A stretch of 47,499 nucleotides of DNA. Source: an uncultured Verrucomicrobiales bacterium (lineage in GTDB: Bacteria; Verrucomicrobiota; Verrucomicrobiia; Verrucomicrobiales; Akkermansiaceae). Of the stretch, positions 19,973 to 30,534 are shown piece by piece. The notes beneath the pieces are model-generated. The model did not search any database, had not been told where the DNA came from, and was given only the letters and a program-made list of their open reading frames with translations. Numbering within the stretch: position 1 is the stretch's first letter; every line of letters begins with the position of its first letter. The position numbers and the translations under genes were made by a program. The stretch lies in contig CAJQKQ010000121.1 in assembly GCA_905478925.1 (NCBI GenBank), forward strand, positions 1-47,499. The letters are read 5' to 3'.

Positions 19973-20263
19973 ATGGCTAACATCAAACCACTCGGACAAC
20001 GCGTCCTCGTCAAACGCCTTGAGGCGGATGCAATCAGCGCAGGCGGCATCGTGCTTCCTGACACCGCTAAGGAAAAACCACAAGAAGCTGAAGTCCTCAG
20101 CCTCGGCACCGGTGGAACCGACGAAAACGGCAAGGACATCGTGTTCTCCGTAAAAGTCGGCGACAAGGTTCTCATCTCCAAATACGGCGGCACCGAAGTA
20201 AAGCTCGACGGTGATGAAGTCCTCATCATCTCCGAGTCCGACATTCTCGGCATCGTTGGATAA
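19973..20263 (+). CDS. groES: Co-chaperonin GroES (Hsp10)
   Basis: A 96-residue co-chaperonin that caps the GroEL ring. It shows [16 protein letters not shown] at the start, the mobile loop region [20 protein letters not shown] at about 22-41, and the C-terminal roof/base strands [21 protein letters not shown]. The full length is normal. It lies 75 bases after dnaK and 36 bases before groL and is almost certainly co-transcribed with groL. Confidence 0.98.
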   Translation: MANIKPLGQRVLVKRLEADAISAGGIVLPDTAKEKPQEAEVLSLGTGGTDENGKDIVFSVKVGDKVLISKYGGTEVKLDGDEVLIISESDILGIVG

Positions 20264-21949
<1,686 letters not shown>

Positions 21950-21987
21950 TCCAGCGTAGTGGTGACTTTCAGTCGCCACTCGTTTTC

Positions 21988-22021
21988 AAAAAGCCGGCCA
22001 GGGAAACCTGTCCGGCTTTTT
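21988..22021. terminator. Bidirectional rho-independent terminator after groL
   Basis: The arms at 21988-21997 (AAAAAGCCGG) and 22012-22021 (CCGGCTTTTT) are perfectly complementary. Poly-A on one side and poly-T on the other allow termination from both directions, suiting the convergent groL and HIT genes. A second perfect-like hairpin, 21958-21980 (AGTGGTGACT against AGTCGCCACT, one mismatch), precedes it. Confidence 0.88.
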
Positions 22022-22026
22022 CGCGC

Positions 22027-22437
22027 CTATACTTCGAGAAAATCCCGCGCAGCAGCAACAATCCCCTCCGCCTCCCCCGCCCCGTATTTCCTCTTCGCAT
22101 CGCAGGCCCACACCACACCCGGCCATGCCGGATCATCCGTGAAGCGCCCGACCACGTGGATGTGCATCTGCCGCACCATGTTCCCGATGCAACCGACGTT
22201 CAACTTCTCAGGTTTGAAATGCCCTTCCACAAATTCCGAAATCTTCCTCACCCCCGTCATCACTTCGGCAAATATTTCCTCGTCAAGCTGATGAAGATCC
22301 TCGATCCCATCCGGCACTTCCGGCACGAGGATGAACCAGGGGAAATTCGTCTCGTTCTTCAGCAAGATTCGGCACCCAAACTTTCGAGTCACTTCGAACC
22401 CGCCTGCCGCAAGCCGCTCATTCAGGACGAATTCCAT
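22027..22437 (-). CDS. HIT-family protein
   Basis: A 136-residue histidine-triad superfamily protein, a nucleotide hydrolase or transferase fold. The signature is QMHIHVVGRF with His92 as the expected catalytic histidine and His94; the first position of the HxHxH triad is Gln90, as in one diadenosine-hydrolase-like subgroup. FILVPEVPDGIEDLHQL and the long helix before it fit that subgroup. The substrate is inferred only as a mononucleoside or dinucleoside phosphate ester. The gene begins two bases after the stop of pqiC, so it is the last gene of the pqi transcript, though a functional link is not obvious. Confidence 0.9.
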   Translation of the reverse strand: MEFVLNERLAAGGFEVTRKFGCRILLKNETNFPWFILVPEVPDGIEDLHQLDEEIFAEVMTGVRKISEFVEGHFKPEKLNVGCIGNMVRQMHIHVVGRFTDDPAWPGVVWACDAKRKYGAGEAEGIVAAARDFLEV

Positions 22438-22439
22438 GG

Positions 22440-23006
22440 TCAGCGGTTTTTGATGCTCGCCGCGATATCTCCGGCGAGCTTTCCAAGCAGCCTCGATTGG
22501 GCGGCGACCACTGCTTCGAAATCCTCGGTTTCTATCGCCTCCTTCGCGATGAAGGTCTTCGAACCGATAAGCCTGGATCCGGGCAACGAATAGATCCTCC
22601 AGCTCGCCTCAATATGCGCATAGCCATCGCTTCCCGCTAAAAATTCACGGATGTCGATCACCACCTGGTAGTCGATCTCGCTGTCCCGCTGCCATGGGTA
22701 GGTGCGCACATTGCCGGTGCCAAGCCGCCTTCCCATGTTCGTCGCAACAACCCTCTCGACGGAATTGTCCAAATCGCCCGCCCAAAGATGGCTCTCAGCG
22801 AGCTCCAGCTTGTTCGGCCCACTCTGGATCACGAGATTCTGCCGATCCACATACTCCGCAAGCGTAACCGGTCCAACCCCGATCCCAATGCCTCCCCCGG
22901 AGGGCAGCGGCCCTTCCGCGCTAAGCATATAAAACGTAGGAACCGGACTGCTGCAAGCGGCGACGAGGAACGCCACGATCAGGCTGTATGGAAGTAGTGT
23001 TTTCAT
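22440..23006 (-). CDS. pqiC: PqiC-like ABC-type transport auxiliary lipoprotein
   Basis: A 188-residue outer-membrane lipoprotein. MKTLLPYSLIVAFLVAACSS has a lipobox (VAAC) with Cys18 as the lipidated residue. The mature domain has FYMLSAE near 25-31, YVDRQNLVIQSGPNKLELAE and VDIREF, matching the DUF330/PqiC family (ABC_trans_aux). In E. coli PqiC forms an octameric ring at the outer membrane that the PqiB needle meets, in an inter-membrane lipid transport path. It lies 15 bases after pqiB and two bases before the HIT gene. Confidence 0.9.
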   Translation of the reverse strand: MKTLLPYSLIVAFLVAACSSPVPTFYMLSAEGPLPSGGGIGIGVGPVTLAEYVDRQNLVIQSGPNKLELAESHLWAGDLDNSVERVVATNMGRRLGTGNVRTYPWQRDSEIDYQVVIDIREFLAGSDGYAHIEASWRIYSLPGSRLIGSKTFIAKEAIETEDFEAVVAAQSRLLGKLAGDIAASIKNR

Positions 23007-23021
23007 TACTGGAAATGATGC

Positions 23022-24686
23022 TCACCGCCTGCCTGCGGCTTTCGGCCTCGGGTTGCCGGAATCTTCCTTGCCGAACAGGAGCGAATTCGGCTTCTCCTGA
23101 ATCGTGTCGGTCATGCTCTCCATCGAGCGGATCGCACTGCGCAGTTCGTCGAGCGTCCTCAGCAGATCCCCTTGGATATTTCCGTCGGGACCGACGCTTG
23201 CAATGGACTTCTCAAACTCTGCAAGTGTCTTCCTTAGATCCGCAGGAAGCCCCTTGAAATCAGGATTCTCAAGCGTCACCTTTGCGGCCGCCGCCGCTTC
23301 CTTGATCTGCGTTAGTGCAGACCTCGCATCTTCGGCGGTTGTCGCAGCCTCCCCGGCCGCCTTGGAAATGTTCGCCATAGCCTCCTCGATGGGGAGTTTT
23401 TCTATCTTATCAAGAATAGCCGCGAGTTTCACCTCAAGCTGCGCAAATCCGGATTGCAGCGTAGGAACGACCGGGTAATCCCCCTTGTATCCAAGTTCCT
23501 CGGGGAACTCGTCTGGATAATAATCAAAATCCACATACAAGGCACCTGTCAGCAGGCTTCCGGTCTTGAGTGTTGCCCTCAGCCCTTTTTTGATCGCATC
23601 ACCCAACAAGGGAATTTCCTCTTCGGTCGGCGTGACAGCCCCGTTCGGCCTCAGGATGCGAGGGTCAACCTCCACCAGTACCGGAACCTTCTGGTTCTCC
23701 CTGTCGGCCACATAATCGAAGGATATGCTCCTCACGCGACCGATCTCAATTCCTCGATATTCCACCGGAGCCGATTTGGATAGCCCGCGGACACTCTGGT
23801 CGAAAAGAAGCAGCAGCTGCATGGTGGGCTCAAACGTCGATGACGCCGCCGAATTCTCATCCTCGTGCAAATCAAAGATCGTGCCGTCCTTGGCCAACGA
23901 CTCCGGATCCACACCTTCCTGCACCGCGAATGAAACACCGCCGGAAACCATCGATTGGAACGAAGGGGTGCGGATCTTAAAGCCATCCACCCCGGCCGCA
24001 ATATCGATGCCGCTGGTGTTCCAGAATTTCGTATTCTCCCGGACAAGCCCTTGGTATTGCTCGCGGATGAAAACTTCGTAGATGATGCGCCGTCCATCGG
24101 CATCGAGCTCACGGCTCTCAACCCGCCCCACCTCATAGCCCCGATAATACACCGGCGAACCGATAGAAAGTGATGCGGCGTCCTCCGAAACCAAGGTTAG
24201 ACGAAGCCCCGGGACGCTACGGTTGGTCGGCGGCGGAGTCTCCCTGCCTTTCCACTTCCTTGGACCCAGTTCGCCCGCCCCTGGCTCAAGCTCAACGTAG
24301 ACCCCCGTCAGCAGAGTTCCTAATCCGGAAATATCCGCCGCCGAAACCCGTGGCCTGACTACCCAGAACCGCGACCCTTTCCGCAGCAACTTCTCGTTCC
24401 CTGCATCCATAGTGCAGTATACAAGAACCGAACTCAGGTCCTCTGCGAGTTCCACGCGCGTTACTTTGCCGACATTTACCGACCGGCAGCGCAGCTCGGT
24501 CTTGCCTGCCTGTATCCCCTCGGCCGTATCGAAGCGGATTCGGATTTCTGGCCCCTTCGAGCTGATGCTTCTGTAAAGCATCCACCCGCCGATGAGCATC
24601 GCCAAGATGGGCACAACCCAGACCACGTTCCAGCGCTGGGCGGATCGCAGTTCGGGGGTCGCAGCTATCGGTTCTTGTTCACTCAC
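23022..24686 (-). CDS. pqiB: PqiB, MCE-domain intermembrane transport protein
   Basis: An inner-membrane anchored protein with three MCE domains that forms a periplasmic tube for lipid traffic between the membranes. GTG at 24686 is preferred: it gives MSEQEPIAATPELRSAQRW and then the transmembrane helix VVWVVPILAMLIGGWMLY at about 21-39, matching E. coli PqiB spacing; ATG at 24713 is an alternative. MCE motifs recur: GIQAGKTELRCRSVNVGKV, GSPVYYRGYEVGRVES and SAPVEYRGIEIGRVRSI. The C-terminal 150 residues are helical, and the end KPNSLLFGKEDSGNPRPKA matches PqiB. 554 residues. The proposed start overlaps the end of the second pqiA gene by eight bases, suggesting translational coupling. Confidence 0.93.
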   Translation of the reverse strand: MSEQEPIAATPELRSAQRWNVVWVVPILAMLIGGWMLYRSISSKGPEIRIRFDTAEGIQAGKTELRCRSVNVGKVTRVELAEDLSSVLVYCTMDAGNEKLLRKGSRFWVVRPRVSAADISGLGTLLTGVYVELEPGAGELGPRKWKGRETPPPTNRSVPGLRLTLVSEDAASLSIGSPVYYRGYEVGRVESRELDADGRRIIYEVFIREQYQGLVRENTKFWNTSGIDIAAGVDGFKIRTPSFQSMVSGGVSFAVQEGVDPESLAKDGTIFDLHEDENSAASSTFEPTMQLLLLFDQSVRGLSKSAPVEYRGIEIGRVRSISFDYVADRENQKVPVLVEVDPRILRPNGAVTPTEEEIPLLGDAIKKGLRATLKTGSLLTGALYVDFDYYPDEFPEELGYKGDYPVVPTLQSGFAQLEVKLAAILDKIEKLPIEEAMANISKAAGEAATTAEDARSALTQIKEAAAAAKVTLENPDFKGLPADLRKTLAEFEKSIASVGPDGNIQGDLLRTLDELRSAIRSMESMTDTIQEKPNSLLFGKEDSGNPRPKAAGRR

Positions 24687-25341
24687 TGTCTGGAATGGGT
24701 TTCCTTGCCGCATCGGCTTTCTCGCGATCAAGTTGATCCCAAAGCAGTTTCGGGTCAAAGCTCATTGCGGCGAACATGGTCAGGATGACGACGCCCGCAA
24801 AGGCCAAAGCGCCCGGCCCGGGAGTCACACGCATATAATTTCCCAGCTGAACCATCGTAACAAGTATGGCGACCACGAAAATATCCACCATCGACCAGCG
24901 CCCGAGGAGTTCGGTCATCCAGTAAACTTTGCCTAGCACCTTGGATGAGTGGGGAACCAGACCCTTCGCTGCGGCGCAAAGCCATAGCAGGGAGGAAATC
25001 TTCAGTAGCGGGATCAAGATCGAGGCAGTGAAAATCACGATCGCAATCGGATAGGAACCCGCCTCCCAGAACTGCACCAAACCCTTCACGATCGTGCTTT
25101 CCGTCAGAACGCCCAGTTCGCGGATACTCATGATCGGCAGCATGTTCGCCGGGACGTACATGATGGCCGCCGCGATAATCAATGCGATTGTACGATTCAG
25201 GCTGTCGGGTTTGCGCAGGTGCAGCTTGCTCCCGCAGCGCGGACAGGATCCGAGTGAAACCGGGGATACCTTCTCACATATATGACACCCTGCCAACCCG
25301 TTCGGGGCTCCTCTCTCCAGCTGTTTTTCTGAGGAGTTCAT
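24679..25341 (-). CDS. PqiA-like inner-membrane protein, second half
   Basis: A 220-residue membrane protein corresponding to the C-terminal half of E. coli PqiA. ATG at 25341 overlaps the TGA of the first pqiA gene as ATGA, a classic coupled start; the frame extends further upstream only as an overlap artefact. A zinc ribbon is visible (C19-x2-C22 and C33-x2-C36), followed by four hydrophobic segments (ALIIAAAIMYVPANMLPIM, IAIVIFTASILIPLLKI, FVVAILVTMVQLG, AFAGVVILTMFAAMSF). PPANMLPI- and RWSMVDIF-type motifs are diagnostic of the family. Works with PqiB and PqiC. Confidence 0.92.
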   Translation of the reverse strand: MNSSEKQLERGAPNGLAGCHICEKVSPVSLGSCPRCGSKLHLRKPDSLNRTIALIIAAAIMYVPANMLPIMSIRELGVLTESTIVKGLVQFWEAGSYPIAIVIFTASILIPLLKISSLLWLCAAAKGLVPHSSKVLGKVYWMTELLGRWSMVDIFVVAILVTMVQLGNYMRVTPGPGALAFAGVVILTMFAAMSFDPKLLWDQLDREKADAARKPIPDSE

Positions 25342-25991
25342 TTCGACGTCGCCACCTCCAGACGATCCCAAAGTTCTCGCTTGTCGATGGCCGCCACCGC
25401 CGCCGCCATACAGAACATAAGCGCCGTGCATGCCCAGAATCCGACCCCGAAATGTAGATCCGCTAGATGTCCGAGTTTCAACAAGCTCACCAGCACGCCG
25501 AGCAGGAAAACCTCGATCATGTTCCATGGTTCAGAGCGGCTCAACCAACGTGTCACGAACATCGCGCCCGGCGCACTGAATCCGAACAACAACGGACCGC
25601 ACACATAGACCAATCCGCCCGCCAGCGTCAGCGGCGTCACGATGGTGAATAGCGCAACACCGAGCCCCACGATCAGCGAGCCCTCCTCGACCAATGCCTC
25701 CGCCGCGCCCGGAAGCGTAAGCACAGTCCGTATACTGGCGGCATCCATCTCCACGAACGGAGTCGTGTGGACGACGATCATCAGAAGCAAGGCCGTGATG
25801 GAAAACGATGTAACCCGCACCAGGGAAGCAGAGCGATTTTGAAACAATGTTGCGCCGCAACAGACGCAATTTGCCCGCGATCCTTCACTGATCGGGTCAG
25901 CCACATGCAGCGTGTCACAGAAATGGCAGAGCGCGTAGTGCGGTCCGCCTTTCGGTTTCGGCCAGCTCAGTATGGAAAGACGTTTTCTCAA
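25338..25991 (-). CDS. PqiA-like inner-membrane protein, first half
   Basis: A 217-residue protein corresponding to the N-terminal half of E. coli PqiA, so the single PqiA of enterics is two genes here. The start is TTG at 25991, with GGA eight to ten bases before it and no better ATG before the zinc ribbon. C22-x2-C25 and the NCVCCG cluster at 41-46 form the ribbon. Four hydrophobic stretches follow, with SRSEPWNMIEVFLLGVLVSL matching the RWsMlDVFlLAvLvs signature. It begins 16 bases after the FAH gene stop, so the five genes 26862 to 22027 probably form one transcript. Confidence 0.9.
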   Translation of the reverse strand: MRKRLSILSWPKPKGGPHYALCHFCDTLHVADPISEGSRANCVCCGATLFQNRSASLVRVTSFSITALLLMIVVHTTPFVEMDAASIRTVLTLPGAAEALVEEGSLIVGLGVALFTIVTPLTLAGGLVYVCGPLLFGFSAPGAMFVTRWLSRSEPWNMIEVFLLGVLVSLLKLGHLADLHFGVGFWACTALMFCMAAAVAAIDKRELWDRLEVATSK

Positions 25992-26007
25992 AATTTCCGA
26001 ATACTCC

Positions 26008-26862
26008 CTATCTCGTTACCACGACCCTCTGTGTCAACTCACCCAGACCCTCGATTCCACACTCAACGAAATCCCCCGCCTGCAGATAACGCGGCGGATT
26101 CATCCCCATGCCAACGCCGCTAGGCGTCCCGGTGGCGATCACATCCCCCGGCAGCAAGGTCATGAAACGGCTGATATAGCTGACCACATCCCTTACCCCG
26201 AAAAGCATGTCCTTCGTCCAGCTGTTCTGGCGGATCTCCCCGTTCACCTTCGTCCAAAGTCGCAGCCCCTGCGGATCCGCAACTTCGTCCGTCGTAACGA
26301 GACACGGCCCCATAGGGGCGAACGTGTCGGCGCTCTTGCCCTTCGTCCACTGCCCTCCGTGATCTTTCTGGAACGCCCGTTCCGAATAATCGCAAAACAC
26401 GGAATAGCCCGCCACATGCGACATCGCCTCTTTTTCACTGACTCCGCTAGCGGTTTTACCGATGACCACCGCCAGTTCGACCTCGTAATCGAGTTTCCTG
26501 GCCCCCTTAGGGATCAATACGTCGTCATTCGGACCGCTCCATGCGGAACTCGCTTTCATGAAAAGCACCGGTTCGGTCGGGATCTCTCCACCCATTTCCT
26601 TCGCATGCTCGAGATAATTCTGACCCACACAAACGATCTTCGAAGGCCTGGCCACCGGTGGGCCGATCCTTGCCCCGGGGTCGATCTCCAATCCCCCGGG
26701 ACATCCCTGGGAAACCCACTCACGCAGGCTATCCAAACCACCCATCGCGAAGAAACCCTCGTCGTAATCAAAGAACTCGTCGCTGGCATCGATTTTCCTG
26801 CCGTCTTCCAGCAACACACCGGGTTCACCCCTTCCCTCTTCCCCAAATCGAATCAGTCTCAT
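26008..26862 (-). CDS. Fumarylacetoacetate hydrolase (FAH) family protein
   Basis: A 284-residue cytosolic metal-dependent enzyme of the FAH superfamily, whose members hydrolyse or decarboxylate beta-diketo acids (fumarylpyruvate, acylpyruvate, oxaloacetate). KIVCVGQNYLEHAKEM near 75-90 and LDYEVELAVVIGK at 124-136 are family motifs; Glu127, Glu129 and Asp158 (FCDYSERAF) are the expected Mg2+ ligands. The C-terminal GDVIATGTPSGVGMG loop is present. The exact substrate is not decidable. It leads the pqi operon, probably through shared transcription rather than function, and diverges from popT across 140 bases. Confidence 0.92.
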   Translation of the reverse strand: MRLIRFGEEGRGEPGVLLEDGRKIDASDEFFDYDEGFFAMGGLDSLREWVSQGCPGGLEIDPGARIGPPVARPSKIVCVGQNYLEHAKEMGGEIPTEPVLFMKASSAWSGPNDDVLIPKGARKLDYEVELAVVIGKTASGVSEKEAMSHVAGYSVFCDYSERAFQKDHGGQWTKGKSADTFAPMGPCLVTTDEVADPQGLRLWTKVNGEIRQNSWTKDMLFGVRDVVSYISRFMTLLPGDVIATGTPSGVGMGMNPPRYLQAGDFVECGIEGLGELTQRVVVTR

Positions 26863-27002
26863 TTCAGATCGGATGCTACCGCTTCACGAGCCTCTTTCCA
26901 GACAAAACAAGCCCTACCGCCCATGCAGCGAACTTTTCGAAATCATCAGCGGTAATAGCTAATCGCTTGAACTGCCGGGCCGGGACAACGATACCTCTCC
27001 GC

Positions 27003-28031
27003 GTGACCGAATACATCCTAGCCGTTTTAAAAGGTGCCGCCATGGGCAGCGCGAACATTATCCCCGGGGTCTCGGGCGGCACGATCGCGTTCATCACCGG
27101 GATCTACGAGCGACTGATCAATGCCATCAAGTCTTGCGGGCCCAAGGCGCTGAAGTTGCTGTTCACAGGTCAATTCCGGGAGTTCGCCAAACACACGGAT
27201 CTGTTTTTTCTCCTGTCGATCGGACTTGGGGCCGGGGTGGCCATCGTTGTCATGGCGCGCTTCCTCGAGCCGGCATTTGAGAATCTTCCGATCCAGACCT
27301 GGGCATTCTTCTTCGGCCTCATCCTCGCCTCGATCTGGGGGGTAGGGAAAATGGTGGGACGCTGGGGATCCGGAACCATCATCGCCCTGCTGATCGGCCT
27401 GGCCATCGCGGTGGGACTGCTCTTCCTGCCACAGGGCTCCCGCAATGATCACCCCGCCTTTCTCATCGTCTGCGGCGCTGCGGCGATTTCGAGCATGATC
27501 ATACCGGGGGTTTCAGGATCGTATGTCCTGCTATTGCTGGGCAACTACGCACTCGTGCTCGGGGCGATCGGTGATCGCGATCTGGCAATACTGTTTCCAT
27601 TCGCGTTTGGTTGCGGCCTCGGCTTGCTACTCCTCTCGCATATCCTTTCGTGGATTTTCAAACGACATCACGATATTGCCGTCGCCTTGATCACGGGCTT
27701 CATCATCGGTTCCCTTGTCTTGATCTGGCCTTGGAAGGACACGGTTTACAAACAGGATGCTGAAGGTGCCTATATCGTGAAAACTGAAGATCGGAAATTT
27801 GTCCCGCGCCCAGGCACATTCGAGGAAGTGAAAAAATCGAAATCCGATGGGGAGGAATTCGTGGAAACCGGCTACACCAATTGGCATATGCCCCCGCTCA
27901 ATGAAAAACCCACGGTGCCCGCAATCCTGCTGACCCTGCTCGGTGCGGCGCTTGTATTCCTTGTCGAGTGGCTAGGGGTGAAATTCGGACGGACAAAAAA
28001 TACGCAGACCAAGAGTCATACGGCAGTTTGA
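27003..28031 (+). CDS. PopT-like undecaprenyl phosphate translocase (DUF368)
   Basis: A polytopic inner-membrane protein of about 342 residues. The GTG at 27003 gives MTEYILAVLKGAAMGSANII; an in-frame TTG at 26967 is an alternative, and the open frame further upstream has no homology. The two inverted-repeat signatures of DUF368 are clear: NIIPGVSGGTIAFITG at about 19-34 and MIIPGVSGSYVLLLLG near 165-180. DUF368 proteins (PopT) have been shown to recycle undecaprenyl phosphate across the membrane for cell-wall synthesis. A charged loop of about 60 residues (KQDAEGAYIVKTEDRKF...) lies before the last helix and is longer than usual. Its 3' end faces gpsA. Confidence 0.9.
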   Translation: MTEYILAVLKGAAMGSANIIPGVSGGTIAFITGIYERLINAIKSCGPKALKLLFTGQFREFAKHTDLFFLLSIGLGAGVAIVVMARFLEPAFENLPIQTWAFFFGLILASIWGVGKMVGRWGSGTIIALLIGLAIAVGLLFLPQGSRNDHPAFLIVCGAAAISSMIIPGVSGSYVLLLLGNYALVLGAIGDRDLAILFPFAFGCGLGLLLLSHILSWIFKRHHDIAVALITGFIIGSLVLIWPWKDTVYKQDAEGAYIVKTEDRKFVPRPGTFEEVKKSKSDGEEFVETGYTNWHMPPLNEKPTVPAILLTLLGAALVFLVEWLGVKFGRTKNTQTKSHTAV

Positions 28032-28060
28032 CCTGGCTCCCGTCGTTCAGATCGGGATTC

Positions 28061-29062
28061 TTATTCGCATTCACTGCGGGTGTCCCGGGAAAGCAATTCC
28101 ATCAGTGCTTTTGCCGCCGGTTTGCCCTCGTAGAGAATGCAATACATCGCATCGATGATCGGAGTCCGCACCCCGGCACGACGGGCGGCCTCGTGGATGG
28201 AGAGTGTGTTCGGGACACCCTCCGCGACCATCCCTAGGCTTTGGACGGTTTCCTCAAGAGTCTTGCCCTTCCCGAGTGCGACGCCCACCCGGTGGTTGCG
28301 CGAGTGCTCGGAAAAACAGGTCACCAGCAAGTCGCCCACACCGGACAGGCCGGCGAAGGTCTCCATCTGCCCCCCCAAGGCGATCCCAAGGCGGGTCATT
28401 TCCGCCAGTGCACGAGTGACTAGCGCGGCCACGGCATTATCGCCGAGACCCAGGCCGTGCGCGATCCCGGCAGCGATGGCATAAACATTTTTGATCGCAC
28501 CGCCCAGTTCGATCCCCGCAAGATCGGTGCTCGTGTAAGGGCGAAAATGAGGAAGTGTGAACACCTCCTGAAGCCCGTCCGCAATCGTGGCATCGACCGA
28601 TCCAATCACCGCACAAGCCGGTTGCCCCAAGGCAATTTCCTCGGCGTGATTCGGCCCCGAGAGCACGGCAACGGGATTTCCAGGAAACACTTCATGGAGA
28701 ATTTCACTCATTCTGTCACCTGAGCTTTTCTCGATCCCCTTTGCACAGGAAAGCAGAACTGCGGTAGCGGGCAGGCCTGCATTCGCGATCTCCTCCGCGC
28801 AGCGGCGCGTTGCGGAGGTTGGCACGGCGAAGATCAGCAGCGGATGCCCTGCCGCACCGGAGATTTCGATTCCCGCGGTGACATTTTCAGGCAAGCTGAT
28901 ATCGGTGAGATACTGGGGGTTGCGGTGTCGCACGTTGATGCCGTTTGCCACATCGACATCCCGGCCAATGAGAAGTATCCGATCTAACTTGGGAGAAAGT
29001 AGTTTCGCGATCGCAGTCCCGAAGGAACCCGATCCGAGGATGGCTGCGCTGTCAAATTTCAT
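28061..29062 (-). CDS. gpsA: Glycerol-3-phosphate dehydrogenase [NAD(P)+]
   Basis: Makes sn-glycerol 3-phosphate from dihydroxyacetone phosphate for phospholipid synthesis. The 333-residue protein has the N-terminal GSGSFGTAIAK dinucleotide-binding loop at about 10-20, FAVPTSATR, LLSCAKGIE, VAVLSGPNHAEEIA, the catalytic-lysine region GGAIKNVYAIAAGI near 186-199, and GLSGVGDLLVTCFSEHSRNH. All conserved blocks are present. Its ATG overlaps the TGA of plsY (ATGA at 29062-29059), so translation of the two lipid-precursor genes is coupled. Confidence 0.97.
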   Translation of the reverse strand: MKFDSAAILGSGSFGTAIAKLLSPKLDRILLIGRDVDVANGINVRHRNPQYLTDISLPENVTAGIEISGAAGHPLLIFAVPTSATRRCAEEIANAGLPATAVLLSCAKGIEKSSGDRMSEILHEVFPGNPVAVLSGPNHAEEIALGQPACAVIGSVDATIADGLQEVFTLPHFRPYTSTDLAGIELGGAIKNVYAIAAGIAHGLGLGDNAVAALVTRALAEMTRLGIALGGQMETFAGLSGVGDLLVTCFSEHSRNHRVGVALGKGKTLEETVQSLGMVAEGVPNTLSIHEAARRAGVRTPIIDAMYCILYEGKPAAKALMELLSRDTRSECE

Positions 29063-29802
29063 AGATCAAGATCTGTGTTCCTTGTTTTACCACCCCAGGC
29101 AAAGCGCGATTCCGTGCCGTCCTTCAGGCGCCGAATGTTGGCACGGTGCTTCCAAATGGCGAGGATGGCGATGAGCACCGAGAAAAAGAACAGTGGCTTG
29201 TTCCAAGTGCCCGCCTCCCAGAGGCTAACACCTTGCGCTGTCTTGTGAAAACGCGCGCCGACGTGGGTGAGAATCGGCAGCGATGCTGCAGCGACCATGC
29301 TGGCGACCGCGACGAATCGCGTAGTAAATAGAGTAATCCCGAAAACAACGACCAGAAGCACAACGGCGGCCGGCATCAGTGCGATCAGCACCCCTGCCGA
29401 AGTAGCAATCCCCTTCCCTCCCCGGAATCCAATCCATGGCGAATAGTTGTGCCCGAGCACAGCAACCAGAGCAGAGAAAACATGCACCAACTGCACCTTG
29501 AGTTGTTCGCCAACAGGTAGAACCAAGGCAAGCGGGTCAAGAAAATCTATGTGTAACAGCGGCTCACGCCCGGAAAAACGAACGAGATTGACCGCGATCA
29601 CCACCGGGATGAAGCCTTTGAGCGCGTCCAGGAAAAGACAACTCAGGCCGTATTTTTTGCCGACGATGCGGAACACATTCGTCGCCCCGATGTTACCGGA
29701 TCCGTGATTGCGGATATCGATGCCCTTGGCCTTCGCAATAATCAGTCCGAAAGGAACCGATCCGAGAAGGAAGGCCAGGAGCGGGCAGAGCCAGATTTGC
29801 AT
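29059..29802 (-). CDS. plsY: Glycerol-3-phosphate acyltransferase PlsY
   Basis: Inner-membrane enzyme that acylates glycerol-3-phosphate using acyl-phosphate, the first committed step of phospholipid synthesis. ATG at 29802 gives MQIWLCPLLAFLLGSVPFG, the typical start; the frame is open upstream without homology. Diagnostic motifs are GSVPFGLIIAK, NHGSGNIGATNVFRIVG at about 34-50, LDALKGFIPV, and LGHNYSPWIGFRGGKGIATS near 114-133. 247 residues with several membrane helices. A stretch of about 20 residues near 75-100 (EPLLHIDFLDPLALVLPVGEQ) is longer than in many PlsY. Co-operonic with gpsA and with the cyclophilin gene 19 bases upstream. Confidence 0.96.
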   Translation of the reverse strand: MQIWLCPLLAFLLGSVPFGLIIAKAKGIDIRNHGSGNIGATNVFRIVGKKYGLSCLFLDALKGFIPVVIAVNLVRFSGREPLLHIDFLDPLALVLPVGEQLKVQLVHVFSALVAVLGHNYSPWIGFRGGKGIATSAGVLIALMPAAVVLLVVVFGITLFTTRFVAVASMVAAASLPILTHVGARFHKTAQGVSLWEAGTWNKPLFFFSVLIAILAIWKHRANIRRLKDGTESRFAWGGKTRNTDLDL

Positions 29803-29821
29803 CGGTTTGGCGGGTGGGGTC

Positions 29822-30466
29822 TCACTCGACCACGGTCGCGCTCTCAATCACGACCGGCTCAACCGGAACATCGCCCGCCTGAGACGACATGGTTTCACCT
29901 GTCGCAGGGTGACGCATGACGATCTGTTTTGATGCGGTTTTCACCCCCTTGATTTTCTCCACCACATCCATGCCTTCGATGACTTTACCGAAAACCGCAT
30001 AGCCTCCGTTGCTCGGATAGTTCAACATCGCGTTGTCACCCACATTGATGAAAAACTGCGCAGTCGCACTGTTCGGATCTCTCGTCCGCGCCATCGCGAT
30101 GGTGCCCTTGTCGTTTTTTAATCCGTTCTGCCCCTCGTTTTTAATTCCCTCTCCGGATTTCTTTTCGACGAGCTTTCCGCCATCAAGCGCAAAGCCGCCG
30201 CCCTGGATCATGAAACGGTCGATCACACGGTGAAACACCGTTCCGTCATAATGCTTGGCATTCACGTATTTTAGGAAATTCGCCACCGTGACAGGTGCCT
30301 TCCCGGCATTCAACTCAAGGACGAAGTCCCCCTTGTTCGTCTTGAAGCGCACTTTTGGAGCTGCTCGAGCATCTCCACCGTTCACCGGCTCTTGCTGCTT
30401 CTCGCCCTTGCAGGCACCGAGCAGCGCAAAACAGGCCATCGAAATGATTGCGTATCGTCTTTTCAT
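29822..30466 (-). CDS. Cyclophilin-type peptidyl-prolyl isomerase lipoprotein
   Basis: An exported PPIase that speeds proline isomerisation during folding of periplasmic or outer-membrane proteins. ATG at 30466 gives MKRRYAIISMACFALLGACK with a lipobox (LGAC, Cys19); the frame remains open another 94 codons upstream, but that stretch crosses a terminator hairpin and is not family-like. Cyclophilin motifs: FHRVIDRFMIQGGGF, KGTIAMARTRDPNSATAQFF and YAVFGKVIEGMDVVEKIK. The Phe-His-Arg and Gln-Phe-Phe active-site residues are present. 214 residues. First gene of the plsY-gpsA operon. Confidence 0.94.
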   Translation of the reverse strand: MKRRYAIISMACFALLGACKGEKQQEPVNGGDARAAPKVRFKTNKGDFVLELNAGKAPVTVANFLKYVNAKHYDGTVFHRVIDRFMIQGGGFALDGGKLVEKKSGEGIKNEGQNGLKNDKGTIAMARTRDPNSATAQFFINVGDNAMLNYPSNGGYAVFGKVIEGMDVVEKIKGVKTASKQIVMRHPATGETMSSQAGDVPVEPVVIESATVVE

Positions 30467-30534
30467 CGGCACGAGGTCTAGGCGCAACCCACCCGCTTGG
30501 CAAGCGGAGTCGGCATACGGAAATGATCGTTTGC

